Source of the DNA: Channallabes apus
Lineage: Eukaryota > Chordata > Actinopteri > Siluriformes > Clariidae
DNA: 64,000 nt
Reading direction: 5' to 3'
NCBI GenBank assembly: GCA_030522415.1
Contig: CM060108.1
Location: 38,753,756 to 38,817,755 of the forward strand
A program made the position numbers and the translations under genes. Each line of letters begins with the position of its first letter. The first letter of the stretch is position 1. Below are positions 38,844-45,425 of the stretch, piece by piece. The notes below the pieces were generated by a model. It saw nothing but the letters and a program-made list of their open reading frames with translations, had not been told where the DNA came from and ran no database searches.

Positions 38844-41641
38844 GGCTTGCAAAAGTTCCATTGAACCTTTCCACATTTTGTCACATTACAGCCACAAACA
38901 TGAATCAATTTTATTGGAATTCCACGTGAAAGACCAATACAAAGTGGTGTACACGTGAGAAGTGGAAGGAAAATCATACATGATTCCATACATTTTTTAC
39001 GAATAAATAACTGAAAAGTGGGGTGTGCGTAATTATTCAGCCCCCTGAGTCAATACTTTGTAGAACCACCTTTTGCTGCAATTACAGCTGCCAGTCTTTT
39101 AGGGTATGTCTCTACCAGCTTTGCACATCTAGAGACTGAAATCCTTGCCCATTCTTCTTTGCAAAACAGCTCTAGCTAAGTCAGATTTGATGGACAGCGT
39201 TTGTGAACAGCAGTTTTCCGATCTTGCCACAGATTCTCGATTGGATTTAGATCTGGACTTTGACTGGGCCATTCTAACACATGGGTATGTTTTGTTTTAA
39301 ACCATTCCATTGTTGCCCTGGCTTTATGTTTAGGGTCGTTGTCCTGCTGGAAGGTGAACCTCCGCCCCAGTCTCAAGTCTTTTGCAGACTCCAAGAGGTT
39401 TTCTTCCAAGATTGCCCTGTATTTGGCTCCATCCATCTTCCCATCAACTCTGACCAGCTTCCCTGTCCCTGCTGAAGAGAAGCACCCCCAGAGCATGATG
39501 CTGCCACCACCATATTTGACAGTGGGGATGGTGTGTTCAGAGTGATGTGAAGTGTTAGTTTTCCACCACACATAGCGTTTTGCATTTTGGCCAAAAAGTT
39601 CCATTTTGGAAGAGCACCTTCTTCCACATGTTTGCTGTGTAAACGGGACTTCTTATGGTTTTCTGTTAACAACGGCTTTCTTCTTGCCACTCTTCCATAA
39701 AGGCCAACTTTCTGCAGTGCACGACTAAAAGTTGTCCTATGGACAGATTCCCCCACCTGAGCTGTAGATCTCTGCAGCTCGTGCAGAGTCACCATGGGCC
39801 TCTTGGCTGCATTTCTGATCAGCGCTCTCCTTGTTCGGCCTGTGAGTTTAGATGGACGGCCTTGTCTTGGTAGGTTTACAGTTGTGCCATACTCCTTCCA
39901 TTTATGAATGATCGCTTGAACAGTGGCTCCGTGGGATGTTCAAGGCTTTGGAAATCTTTTTATAGCCTAAGCCTGCTTTAAATTTCTCAATAACTTTATC
40001 CCTGACCTGTCTGGTCTGTTTTTTGGACTTCATGGTGTTGTTGCTCCCAATATTCTCTTAGACAACCTCTGAGGCCGTCACAGAGCAGCTGTATTTGTAC
40101 TGACATTAGATTACACACAGGTGCACTCTATTTAGTCATTAGCACTCATCAGGCAACGTCTATGGGCAACTGACTGCACTCAGACCAAAGGGGGCTGAAT
40201 AATTATGCACACCCCACTTTGCAGTTATTTATTTGTAAAAAATGTTTGGAATCATGTATGATTTTCGTTCCACTTCTCACGTGTACACCACTTTGTATTG
40301 GTCTTTCACGTGGAATTCCTATAAAATTTATTCATGTTTGTGGCTGTAATGTGACAAAATGTGGAAAAGTTCAAGGGGGCAGAATACTTTTGCAAGCCAC
40401 TGTATATATAAAACAAGAATCACCGTATATTCTCAACTCATCTCAGAGAATCCACAATAAAGTGTTTATGTACTATGTACAGTAGTGAAAATGTTTACTA
40501 GAATGAATTATGAGTTAATATGTGTGTGTGTTTGCGTGTGGGAGGGTGAGAAGCAAGGAGATGAGGGTGTAAGAGAAATAGCAAAAGAGGAAGTGATAAA
40601 TGGCTACTTACAGTATGTAAATAGCAGCTATTTTGGACGATTATGACACTCTTGGTTTCCAGTGCAGAACTGGGAATAAGTGACAGGAAGCACCATATGA
40701 CACCAACTACAGTCTCGCTCTGAGCATGTGGTTGATGAATGATGTGTGAACAACTGCGAACAAGAGGGTTTTCTGGTGTTCATATTTCCCGGTTGGTGAA
40801 TAGTGGAATTTGGTTGCCTATGACTGACAGTTACGTAGGCTGGGTTTACCCGGGAGTGTTTCCTGGTGACGTTTAGCTTCACTTCATCAAGAAAAGAGAA
40901 ACTTCAGAATGTCTCTATTGGCCTGTGAAAGCTGTGGGTGTGAGTGTGGGTGTTCTACTGTGCTTTCAACCTACTATTTTGGAATAATGTGTGTATGGAG
41001 ACTTGTGTAGGAGGGCAATGCTGTTTCTCCAACACACTTGACTCATATCGGGGAGGACCTGATTATTATCTGAGTCAGTTGAAAGATCGAAAACCCCCAA
41101 CGGCTCATGATATCAAAAACTGCTGATCCAGCAGTAAACAAAAATATTGGAATGGGGATTTACATATAATTCTCAGCACACTATAAAGACCAACCAAGTT
41201 GAAAAATAACCCGATTGAATCTTTTTCCCTGTACTATCCCCAGGTGGCGGCTGGGCAGACCCCGAGCTGGCGGATTTTGAACTTCTTGTAATAATGAGTG
41301 CCACAGTGGAGCCCACATCAGCCACTTGCCAGGTACGAACCTCCTACCTGCCTGACGAAATCCTCTGGGGCTACGAATTCCCCCCTGTTGTCTCACTTTC
41401 CCCATCAGGGAAATACGTGGCCGACTTCGCCTTCTTCGACAAGGTGGCAAAGACCAAGACCACACCACGTTTTAAGCAGACCTCTCCTTCTAGCCCAGAT
41501 TCTGGCAGTGGACGAGGTGGAGAAGGTGGAAAGGATCCAGAGAAGGCGAGGCTAGAGGAGAGCTACAAGGAGGAGAAGGGGCGTGAAAGAGGGAGGATCC
41601 GTGATAGCAGCCCACTTAGCGTTCGCATTAGTAATGTTTAG
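19707..41641 (+). CDS. kcnj10: Inward-rectifier potassium channel, Kir4.1/KCNJ10-like (whole coding region, five exons)
   Basis: Joining 19707-20064, 20145-20356, 22175-22306, 22907-23084 and 41244-41641 gives 1,278 nt, 425 aa plus stop, with GT-AG introns of phases 1, 0, 0 and 1. The protein has the Kir plan: N-terminal domain with '[18 protein letters not shown]', M1 (about 90-118), pore with selectivity filter TIGYG (150-154), M2 with the rectification Glu180, PIP2-contact stretch ARPKKR (191-196), the cytoplasmic immunoglobulin-like domain, and a C-terminal SNV that fits a class I PDZ ligand. Cys130 and Cys162 correspond to the conserved extracellular disulphide. It is closest to mammalian KCNJ10, a glial and epithelial potassium channel, but longer (about 379 aa in human) because of a Gly-rich N-terminal insert (about 32-43) and a longer tail. 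The a or b paralogue cannot be decided. Mammalian KCNJ10 has one coding exon, so five is notable. Confidence 0.9.
20145..20356 (+). CDS. kcnj10: kcnj10 coding exon 2 (pore and M2)
   Basis: The acceptor is 'tctctttgcag' and the exon starts at 20145. It encodes Glu120-Lys190 with the pore helix, the TIGYG filter and M2, and ends '...cttgccaag' before the donor gtaaac (20357). The 80-bp intron before it is very short. Confidence 0.92.
20413..21191 (+). mobile_element. Decayed Tc1-like element in kcnj10 intron 2
   Basis: Terminal repeats 'cagtgctataaaaaatattt' and a reversed right end '...atggaactactg' are flanked by TA (20411-20412 and 21192-21193). The + strand interior (about 20690-20990) keeps traces of a Tc1 transposase N-terminus, including a run equivalent to [16 protein letters not shown], broken by stops. 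The C-terminal two thirds is missing, so this is an internal deletion derivative. Confidence 0.8.
21277..21729. mobile_element. 453-bp MITE with perfect terminal inverted repeats, kcnj10 intron 2
   Basis: The ends carry a perfect inverted repeat of about 20 bp beginning 'atggagcgatatcgcgg'. The flanks are an exact 8-bp duplication 'atgatact' (21269-21276 and 21730-21737), with one extra base possible. The interior is built of repeated motifs such as 'gcaaatgcaa' and 'gcaattgcatttgaat'. The 8-bp duplication fits hAT, although other superfamilies with 8-9 bp duplications cannot be excluded. No coding capacity is seen. Confidence 0.8.
21738..22174 (+). other. Remainder of kcnj10 intron 2
   Basis: AT-rich intronic sequence with no recognised element, ending at the exon 3 acceptor. 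Confidence 0.5.
22175..22306 (+). CDS. kcnj10: kcnj10 coding exon 3
   Basis: The acceptor is '...gtgtgaag' and the donor 'gtaagt' (22307). The exon has 44 codons, from VARPKKRGE to LLGCQ, covering the PIP2-binding linker and the first cytoplasmic strands. Both boundaries are phase 0. Confidence 0.9.
22560..22730 (+). mobile_element. Degenerate SINE fragment in kcnj10 intron 3
   Basis: The start 'cagtggtgcagttggtcata' followed by 'ccactgccgcctcacagctcc' resembles the head of the fish tRNA SINE family. The rest is heavily diverged. Confidence 0.45.
22907..23084 (+). CDS. kcnj10: kcnj10 coding exon 4
   Basis: The acceptor is 'tatattccag' and the donor 'gtaaga' (23085). The exon encodes [15 protein letters not shown] through [10 protein letters not shown] and the first base of the next codon, part of the cytoplasmic domain. 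The following intron is 18,159 bp long and rich in transposons. Confidence 0.9.
23085..25819 (+). other. kcnj10 intron 4, transposon-poor left part
   Basis: Mostly AT-rich unique-looking sequence. It includes an (ACAAT)n-type tandem repeat at about 24379-24428 and a (CT)n run at about 25298-25326. ORFs over the (CT)n run are products of the repeat. Confidence 0.5.
25833..26210 (-). mobile_element. Complete tRNA-derived SINE with 13-bp target-site duplication
   Basis: This is the same family as 13098-13474, in reverse orientation. The tail (ATTC)n is at the left and the A/B box head at the right ('agtgctaaccactacaccac'). The 13-bp duplication 'taatatgaacttt' is exact at 25820-25832 and 26211-26223. 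The head ends only about 20 bp before the Gypsy element. The two copies differ at few positions, so both are young. Confidence 0.9.
26245..26628 (-). repeat. 3' LTR of the Gypsy element
   Basis: 384 bp with TG...CA ends when read on the minus strand. By eye it is identical to 31020-31403. The polypurine tract AGGGGGG (about 26632-26638) lies just before it on the minus strand, separated by three bases. The pol frame continues through the tract and 45 nt into this LTR. Confidence 0.93.
26583..30035 (-). CDS. pol: Gypsy pol polyprotein with chromodomain
   Basis: The frame is open over 1,150 codons and ends at 26583, inside the 3' LTR. Domains by rough residue: aspartic protease '[11 protein letters not shown]' (about 62-72), reverse transcriptase with YLDD (about 378-381), RNase H '[11 protein letters not shown]' (about 525), integrase HHCC zinc finger '[11 protein letters not shown]...CPVCARAK' (about 705-755), the integrase core with Asp in 'AVDFITG', Asp in 'VSDRGPQF' (about 834) and Glu in 'NGQTERTNQ' (about 870), and a chromodomain (about 1062-1115; '[18 protein letters not shown]'). 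It overlaps gag in the -1 frame and should be made by ribosomal frameshifting, so the TTG at 30035 is not a true start. All catalytic residues I can see are present. Confidence 0.93.
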   Translation of the reverse strand: MRVSYTSQGNMPTQTGKRPGPVRGERDSPGPLRLSAITTNSSRLTVQVHLQVGHKRVRSAAFIDSGAAGNFIDSAYAKTLGVKLEALSQPVRITSVDGRPLSTSPISTRTEPITVSINQHHEQLKFFVTSISSPPIILGHPWLLQHDPLISWTQNRILQWGATCNELCLRAAAGTCSRESEAPDVDTNSIPEPYRDLAEVFCRRRATHLPPHRPYDLAIDLQPGTIPPRGHLYSLTPTETQVMEEYVNNALRQGTIRPSSSPAAAGFFFVKKRGGELRPCVDYRGLNHLTIKNRHPLPLTNSALDALSGATIFTKLDLRSAYNLVRIREGDEWKTAFITPTGHYETLVIPFGLCNAPAAFQHFINDVLRDMLGRWAFAYLDDILIYSRTMEEHTQHVRAVLKRLLAHQLYCKLEKCAFHERSTTFLGFVISPQGVAMDPQKLEVVRHWPLPKTLKQLQRFLGFANFYRRFIRDYSTVAAPLTALTRPSSLPFHLNPAAVSAFRSLCHRFTTAPILHHPDVNKSFVVEVDASDVGAGAILSQQGPDQKLHPCGFFSRKFDSTQQRYGVGDRELLAIKWALEEWRHWLQGVSEPFIVWTDHQNLITIRNIKQLNPRQARWALFFENYNFHLSYRPGPKNTKADALSRQLEVDPPRADPAPVLPSSKIIAPLQLDLETRVRQARGTETEPAGVPPGRLFVPEGMRPEVLRWGHSSPISGHPGTRRSLQFIQRDFWWPSMTRDVQEFVQACPVCARAKTTNQPSPGELQPLPVPRRPWTHIAVDFITGLPASEGKDTILTIVDRFSKTVHLVALAGLPSAKETAELILEHVVRLHGFPKDIVSDRGPQFTARFWKAFCRLIDSTCSLSSGYHPQTNGQTERTNQQLERYLRCFVADRQRSWARYLIWAELSHNLHISSATNLSPFEVCHGFQPTVFNHPEPEVDVPSAQQLVRRCRRLWTTTNQAIQRANARYIHQHRRRHPPGRLYHVGDKVWLSTKNLHLRTESKKLSPRFIGPYHITHRINPVTYRLQLPAALRIHPVFHLSQFKPFITSPMIPPTPPAPPPRIIDGGPAYTVRRILDSRPRGKGTQYLVDWEGYGPEERSWIPARFILDPQLIRDYRHRVSSIPGPSGASPGQGGTVIHTQSAPGTRTRK
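29947..29990 (-). promoter_or_regulatory. -1 ribosomal frameshift signal between gag and pol
   Basis: On the minus strand the heptamer G GGA AAC (29990-29984) is in the gag reading frame. A 7-nt spacer (29983-29977) leads to a 9-bp stem, CCCGGTGAG (29976-29968) pairing with CTCGCCGGG (29955-29947) with one U-G pair and a 12-nt purine loop. The gag stop overlaps the 5' arm. The pol frame is exactly -1 relative to gag. All elements of a standard -1 signal are present. Confidence 0.8.
29969..31017 (-). pseudogene. gag: Gypsy gag, frame broken at a C homopolymer
   Basis: The ATG is at 31017-31015. Residues about 10-50 form a leucine-rich coiled coil ('[19 protein letters not shown]'). The frame is lost at a 13-base run (G on the + strand, 30795-30807). 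The rest of gag continues in another frame to TGA at 29969-29971. It includes the capsid-like region ('[13 protein letters not shown]', '[11 protein letters not shown]'), a Pro/Thr-rich linker and a zinc knuckle [14 protein letters not shown] (CX2CX4HX4C) near the end. Gag forms the particle and packages the RNA. The single length change in a homopolymer could be a real slip or a base-calling error. Confidence 0.85.
31008..31018 (-). promoter_or_regulatory. Putative self-primer binding site of the Gypsy element
   Basis: The 11 nt AATGACTGAGC, starting one base after the 5' LTR, are the exact reverse complement of GCTCAGTCATT inside the LTR (31305-31295), which begins 31 nt downstream of the first T of the TATA box. 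Known Tf1/sushi elements prime reverse transcription with the 5' end of their own mRNA and not with a tRNA. The gag ATG lies inside this site. Confidence 0.75.
31020..31403 (-). repeat. 5' LTR of the Gypsy element, with promoter
   Basis: 384 bp, the same as the 3' LTR. On the minus strand a TATAAAAG box lies at 31336-31329, placing a transcription start near 31305, where the sequence GCTCAGTCATT begins (31305-31295). The LTR ends at 31020, only two bases before the gag ATG at 31017. Confidence 0.92.
31491..32405. mobile_element. MITE with 25-bp terminal inverted repeats, kcnj10 intron 4
   Basis: The left end 'gggcccgtattcacaaagct' is repeated inverted at the right end ('...agctttgtgaatacgggccc'), extending to 25 bp. 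The subterminal regions share many scattered 'cttagaattc/ctaagaa' motifs in inverted order. There is no transposase. I could not define a target-site duplication with confidence, so the superfamily is left open. Confidence 0.75.
32406..32869 (+). other. kcnj10 intron 4, unassigned
   Basis: AT-rich sequence with no recognised gene or element. The ORF at 32522-32815 has no domain features. Confidence 0.4.
32883..33137 (+). mobile_element. 5'-truncated RTE-like LINE with 13-bp target-site duplication
   Basis: The coding end '[10 protein letters not shown]...[10 protein letters not shown]...' (stop near 33105) is typical of the C-terminus of RTE-group LINE proteins. A short 3' UTR 'gggaacagccgaaagacaaa' and a GAAGAAGAA tail follow. 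The duplication 'aactttgtttgag' is exact at 32870-32882 and 33138-33150, so this is a recent short insertion. A second, shorter copy lies at 6683-6812. Confidence 0.82.
33151..33490 (+). other. kcnj10 intron 4, unassigned
   Basis: AT-rich intronic sequence. Nothing recognised. Confidence 0.4.
33500..34720. mobile_element. Probable old MITE (inverted ends), kcnj10 intron 4
   Basis: The left end contains 'tttactaagcgtctcag' and the right end, reversed, 'tttactgagcggctcag', with further inverted similarity around 'aggactgaaaatatacctca'. The style resembles the 31491-32405 element, but the terminal repeats are diverged and the exact ends are uncertain. Confidence 0.5.
34936..35480 (-). mobile_element. 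Decayed Tc1-like element, C-terminal half
   Basis: TA at 34934-34935 is followed by the terminus 'cagctctgaaaaaaggaatc' and 'gaccactgcaaaatgatcag', which I recognise from a common fish Tc1 family. Inside, the minus strand keeps traces of the transposase C-terminus (a '[13 protein letters not shown]'-like run near 35240-35275) with stops. The right end is not clear and may reach beyond 35600. Confidence 0.65.
35869..36330 (-). mobile_element. Antisense 3' fragment of the L2-type LINE
   Basis: The left end 'aatttcaataaaattttatt' is the reversed LINE tail, followed by reversed 3' UTR blocks ('aggaagaaaccttgagagga', 'acagggaacccatcc') that match 2880-3130. This is an extreme 5' truncation in intron 4 of kcnj10. 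Confidence 0.75.
36331..37129 (+). other. kcnj10 intron 4, unassigned
   Basis: AT-rich sequence with poly-A runs at about 36777-36793 and 36880-36893. No gene or clear element. Confidence 0.4.
37130..37813 (+). mobile_element. Decayed Tc1-like element, internally deleted
   Basis: The + strand (about 37310-37760) resembles a Tc1-family transposase: 'catcaagcaaagaaaacaac' at the N-terminal part and, after a deletion, 'ctgagtaaccaggttgtcac' to 'gagcatgagaaatcattttt' near the second catalytic region. The right end '...ttttggccaggcagtg' is followed by TA (37814-37815). The left terminus could not be identified. Stops and frameshifts are frequent. Confidence 0.6.
37814..38460 (+). other. kcnj10 intron 4, unassigned
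   Basis: Nothing recognised between the Tc1 remnant and the next SINE. Confidence 0.4.
38462..38735 (+). mobile_element. tRNA-derived SINE copy (diverged)
   Basis: The head 'tgtggtggcttagtggttat', then 'gaatgttctccccgtgcttg', 'cacagtccaaaaacatgca' and 'tctgataggctccaggccc', match the family of 13098-13474 with many changes and small deletions. Confidence 0.75.
38840..40402 (-). mobile_element. Near full-length Tc1 element with dead transposase, kcnj10 intron 4
   Basis: The inverted repeats begin 'cagtggcttgcaaaagttcc' on the left and end '...ttttgcaagccactg' on the right, with long subterminal similarity ('tgtggctgtaatgtgacaaa' reversed at the left). TA follows the right end (40403-40404). 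The left side abuts a (CA)n run, so the TA there is lost. The length of 1.56 kb is normal for Tc1. The element is distinct from the family at 16129-19312. Confidence 0.88.
39176..39850 (-). pseudogene. Tc1 transposase pseudogene
   Basis: Two overlapping minus-strand frames together cover the DNA-binding end ('[16 protein letters not shown]', about 39795-39830) and the catalytic part: '[15 protein letters not shown]'-type sequence, '[11 protein letters not shown]', '[15 protein letters not shown]' with the second Asp, and '[16 protein letters not shown]' with the Glu. A frameshift near 39600 and others upstream break it. Confidence 0.82.
40405..41243 (+). other. Right end of kcnj10 intron 4
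   Basis: No element is recognised. It ends in a pyrimidine-rich tract and the acceptor cag at 41241-41243. Confidence 0.5.
41244..41641 (+). CDS. kcnj10: kcnj10 coding exon 5 and stop
   Basis: The acceptor is 'gtactatccccag' (ends 41243). Translation continues with [16 protein letters not shown], then [17 protein letters not shown] and EILWGYEF, both strongly conserved in KCNJ10, then a charged low-complexity tail and SVRISNV before TAG at 41639-41641. An in-frame ATG at 41294 gives an internal ORF that should not be taken as a separate gene. Confidence 0.92.
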
Positions 41642-42960
41642 AGAGAGAGAGAAATGTTAAGAAAATGAGAATCAAACTAACCGTAAGCTACTAGAAGCAG
41701 AGGAATCTAAGACGTCCACAATAAATCCTCTTCAGAAGACACATTTTTCACATACACTGAGACTGCTAAATGTGAACAGTGGTTTCACCATCTTGTGGCT
41801 AAAATTAATAGTTTCACCTCAACACTGGCCTTCCTTTAAAAATGCATGACTTTCTTCACTGTATTTTCAGTTATATGACTTTAGATCATAAAAAAAGATC
41901 AAAAGGCCAAAATATGCAAAGACTGTTTCCTAAAACCATCATTAGAAAATAAAGCACTGTACTGAAGGATCAGGGGTAATATATGTCCTCGGATATGACT
42001 ATGTTTTCCATTTTACAGGACTGAACTGGAAAGATGATGTGTTAGATGTGTATATAACCTAACAGTGCCAGATTAAGTGCTCATTTGAGTGAAGATCAAG
42101 TTTTTTATTTTGCGTTGTTTTAGACACTGAAGTAAAAGTATATTGATGCAGTACTGCATGTTAACAATACTAAAAGCACTTTGACTTTGTGAGAAGATTT
42201 CTATAGTTTCAGCTTTAAAGGCACAACTAACTAGTGTATATGAGATGGTAAATAACTTCATGCGTGGGTGTTTCTTTGAAGCTGTGGCTTCTCTACTTGG
42301 GTTGCTGAAAGGTGTGTGAGGGTGTATCTTGAAAAAAAGATATATTTAAAAAAGTGTGCAACATTTCTAGACTTTAATAGAGATTTATGATATTATTATG
42401 GGAGACTTTTATACTAAAAATAAATGATAATGGTCTGTGGACTGTCTGGGAGGAAAAATATTTTTATTCTAATGTATGTGATGAAGCTCAGTTTTAAAAA
42501 CTGGGCCAGTATCACTTTAATGTCTAATTCCTTTAAATGAGAATTTTTAATAAATTGCATGTTCAGAAACAGTTACAGGCTGACTACTATGTATGTACAA
42601 TATCATATCGGAAAAAAGAAACATAGTACGATAATGTTTTATAGTGCGTGTGTGTGTATGCATGCATAAACATTTGTATTTAAGTTTATGAAATGCAAAT
42701 CTCTAAATTTAGTGATAAAGGTTGGCACTATAAGTGCCTTAATTTTCTTTTTTGATATAAAACTAAATGACTCACACTGCTACATTTGCACACATTGTGC
42801 ATGACATCACATCTGCCTTAATGCACTTCCCTTCTGGAGAGACAATGAGAAACCAATACCACATTTTTGTAGTTATAATACAGTACAATAGCTCTGAATT
42901 TCCACAGCCATCCATGTACAGTTCATCTAGTGGTTCTTTACACATTTGGTGATTTCCCTA
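41642..42960 (+). other. kcnj10 3' UTR and downstream flank
   Basis: AT-rich non-coding sequence with candidate polyadenylation signals AATAAA at 41948-41953, 42419-42424 and 42549-42554. Which one is used cannot be told from sequence. There are no other features apart from a short (GT)n run near 42644-42658. Confidence 0.5.
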
Positions 42961-43564
42961 CTGCTATAGTGGGAACCTTGTTTTTTCTGCTGTAGCATGA
43001 TTTTTTGTTATATAGAGCACAGAAACTTCTCTGAAAATATCCAAACATAAATACTTACATCTCTGTACTTCCAAAGAATAAATTATTGAATTATTGTTTT
43101 CACAACATCCCAGGGCTGGAAATGCAAACTTTGGGAGTTTCCCAAAAGATAAATTTAGCCGACATACCACAACCCTGTATATTGAATATTGCAGCTTTCT
43201 TTCTTTTTTTTTCTTTTTTTTTGGTAGAATGTCTGTCATAATCTAGATCATCACTGATTAGTTCTCAAAGTGGATATCCAAGGTGAAGCATAGGCATGAT
43301 CTTTCTTTCTTTTTTTTTTTTATTATTATTACTAAGGGGAATATTCTGTTTGACTGGTCACTTGAATTCAGCAGGTTTAATCCAAACCTAACTAATATAA
43401 CAAAAAAGTAAATATTATATTATTTATATATATGTATATAATATAAATATTATATAGGCCTACCTGTATGTTCTGTCTACTGAAAGGTCAATAAACAAAA
43501 TTATTCTGACACATTTAAATATTTTTTCTAAAATTGTAATAGATGGATTATATTCAAAACAGGG

Positions 43565-43800
43565 GGAAATGGTGGCTTAAATCTGGTTTCTTTATGTGTT
43601 TATGTGTAGTTGGTATGTTCTTCAAGTGCTTAGTGCTTGTCATCCTGTTCCTCTGGTTTCCCAACAGTCCAAGGACTGATGAATGTTTCAAAATTGCCTT
43701 TTGATGTGTGAGTGTGTGTGTGCTTGTGCCTTGCAGCGAATTGGTACCCCATCCAGGATGGCGTCCACCTTCTGCAACGCTTAACAGGATGAGCAGTACT
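43565..43800 (+). mobile_element. Very old tRNA-derived SINE remnant
   Basis: Recognisable pieces in order are 'gtatgttcttcaagtgctta', 'ctctggtttcccaacagtcc', a GT-rich middle with 'ccttgcagcgaattggtac', and 'cttaacaggatgagcag'. They follow the SINE consensus at low identity. Confidence 0.5.
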
Positions 43801-45373
43801 GAAAACTGATAAATGATTGTCTATAAAGTAGATTTTCATTGAGATGATCCAGAGAAAATATTGAATTAATTTGTTAGTTTATAAAAAAAATAAATGTAAT
43901 GTAATTGTAATAATACTGTTGTCCTTTTTTTCTCTTTATAAACGTATCTGCAGTTATATGGTGAAAAATAGCAATAAGAGACTTTCAGATGTAACCACAA
44001 AACAAATAAGCAGAGACTGAATATTAATAAACAGACATGCAAAGCAACAGAAGGCTTGACGGAAGAGTTCATGGTAGGAGCAAGATTTTGCAAGAACATG
44101 CTTAATCTGTGGTTTCTACTCTCTCCACGCTTTAGGAGTGCTATAAAAGCTCATCTTTAATGTAACCTCTGCAGGTGGGTTGGTATTACACCTCTTTTCC
44201 TGCTCTACAGAAAAATATGAAAGGAAACCTTGATGTTTTTTTTTTTTTTTTTTGGTAAGGTGAGTCAAGTGCAGAGCGAAAACAGTTCATTACACATCCT
44301 GTATGCATTCTGGTCTTCTATAAGGTAATGTTCTGTACTTAAATTTGTGGATTGCATATGGTATGGCATGATCATTTGTTCTTTAAATCTGCATCTATAG
44401 GAAGAAGTATGCTAGAATGGATTTCTGTATATTAATGTGTATATCTTAAAAAGAAAAATCAGAGAGGCACTGCAAAGAAAACTGAGTGACATATCACATA
44501 GGAGTTGTTTTAATGTTCTGCAGCATAAATAAACTTTAAAACGATTACTCATTATTTTTATCTATTACTGTAAGTAACTGTTTTGGATTAATAATAGTAA
44601 AAATGTGATGTTTCATAATCATAATCGTTTTGAAAATTCTGGGACCATTATGTAGATCACTTCTGAACTAAAGGCAATAATTTCTAAGGGAAACAGAGGG
44701 AAGATTTTCGTCTTGGTCTTACACACTAAGCATGACTCAGAATAGGGACTTATGACCTAAACAAAATATTACTGGAATGCTTCTGTCTGGCTTCAGTTTC
44801 TTAGTTTATTATTTTTTTTGTACCTTTCAGAAAGTGATTGTAAATCAAATTGAATATTTTCTATTAGTATTTCCCATTACGAGTTGAGGATAAAACATAC
44901 ATAAACAGTTACGACTACTTTTCTTATTCAAGCTTTACATTTTCTTGGTCTACTGAAGGAAATTAAGCTTATTTTTTTTTTTTAGAAAGAAATTAAATAT
45001 TCTATTATTTAACTTATTTTATACAGTGTTTGGTATCATGATGAGAAGCAATGATTAACCATGTGTTAGTTGGTGGGTAAGTGGGTTAGTCTGGTCACAC
45101 ACAAATGGGGTAGAGAGTGATTTATTAATTCTGATGCTGATACAGCTATAAATATAGATGTAGGTACATATATGTTTCATCTCTATGCAAATATTAGGTT
45201 TATGTATAAGTTCTGTCACATTGGGAAGCTTAAAAAACTCCCCTAATATTGAATCCTTTACGGGGAAATTCATAGTCTCTTTCTCACCCTCTCATGTTCT
45301 CTTTCCTGTTCATGCAGCTATAAACCTATTTAGCTGTGCAGGTGGCTGCTCACTCAAACTCACTCCTGTTACA
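43801..45373 (+). other. Intergenic between kcnj10 and the SLAM-family gene
   Basis: AT-rich, with a poly-T run at about 44236-44255. Promoter and 5' UTR of the downstream gene presumably lie toward the right end, but no motif is decisive. Confidence 0.4.
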
Positions 45374-45425
45374 ATGAGGAGATATCTGCACATTGTCACA
45401 TTTCTTGTCCTGAATTTCACAGCAG
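45374..45425 (+). CDS. SLAM-like exon 1 (signal peptide)
   Basis: The ATG at 45374 has A at -3. It encodes MRRYLHIVTFLVLNFTA and one base, then the donor gtcagt (45426). The phase-1 split after the leader is standard for Ig-superfamily genes. The frame is open upstream, but this ATG gives the only good signal peptide. Confidence 0.82.

Noticed and set aside
41294..41641. Separate 115-codon gene
   Set aside because: It is the last exon of kcnj10. The frame continues upstream to an acceptor at 41243.
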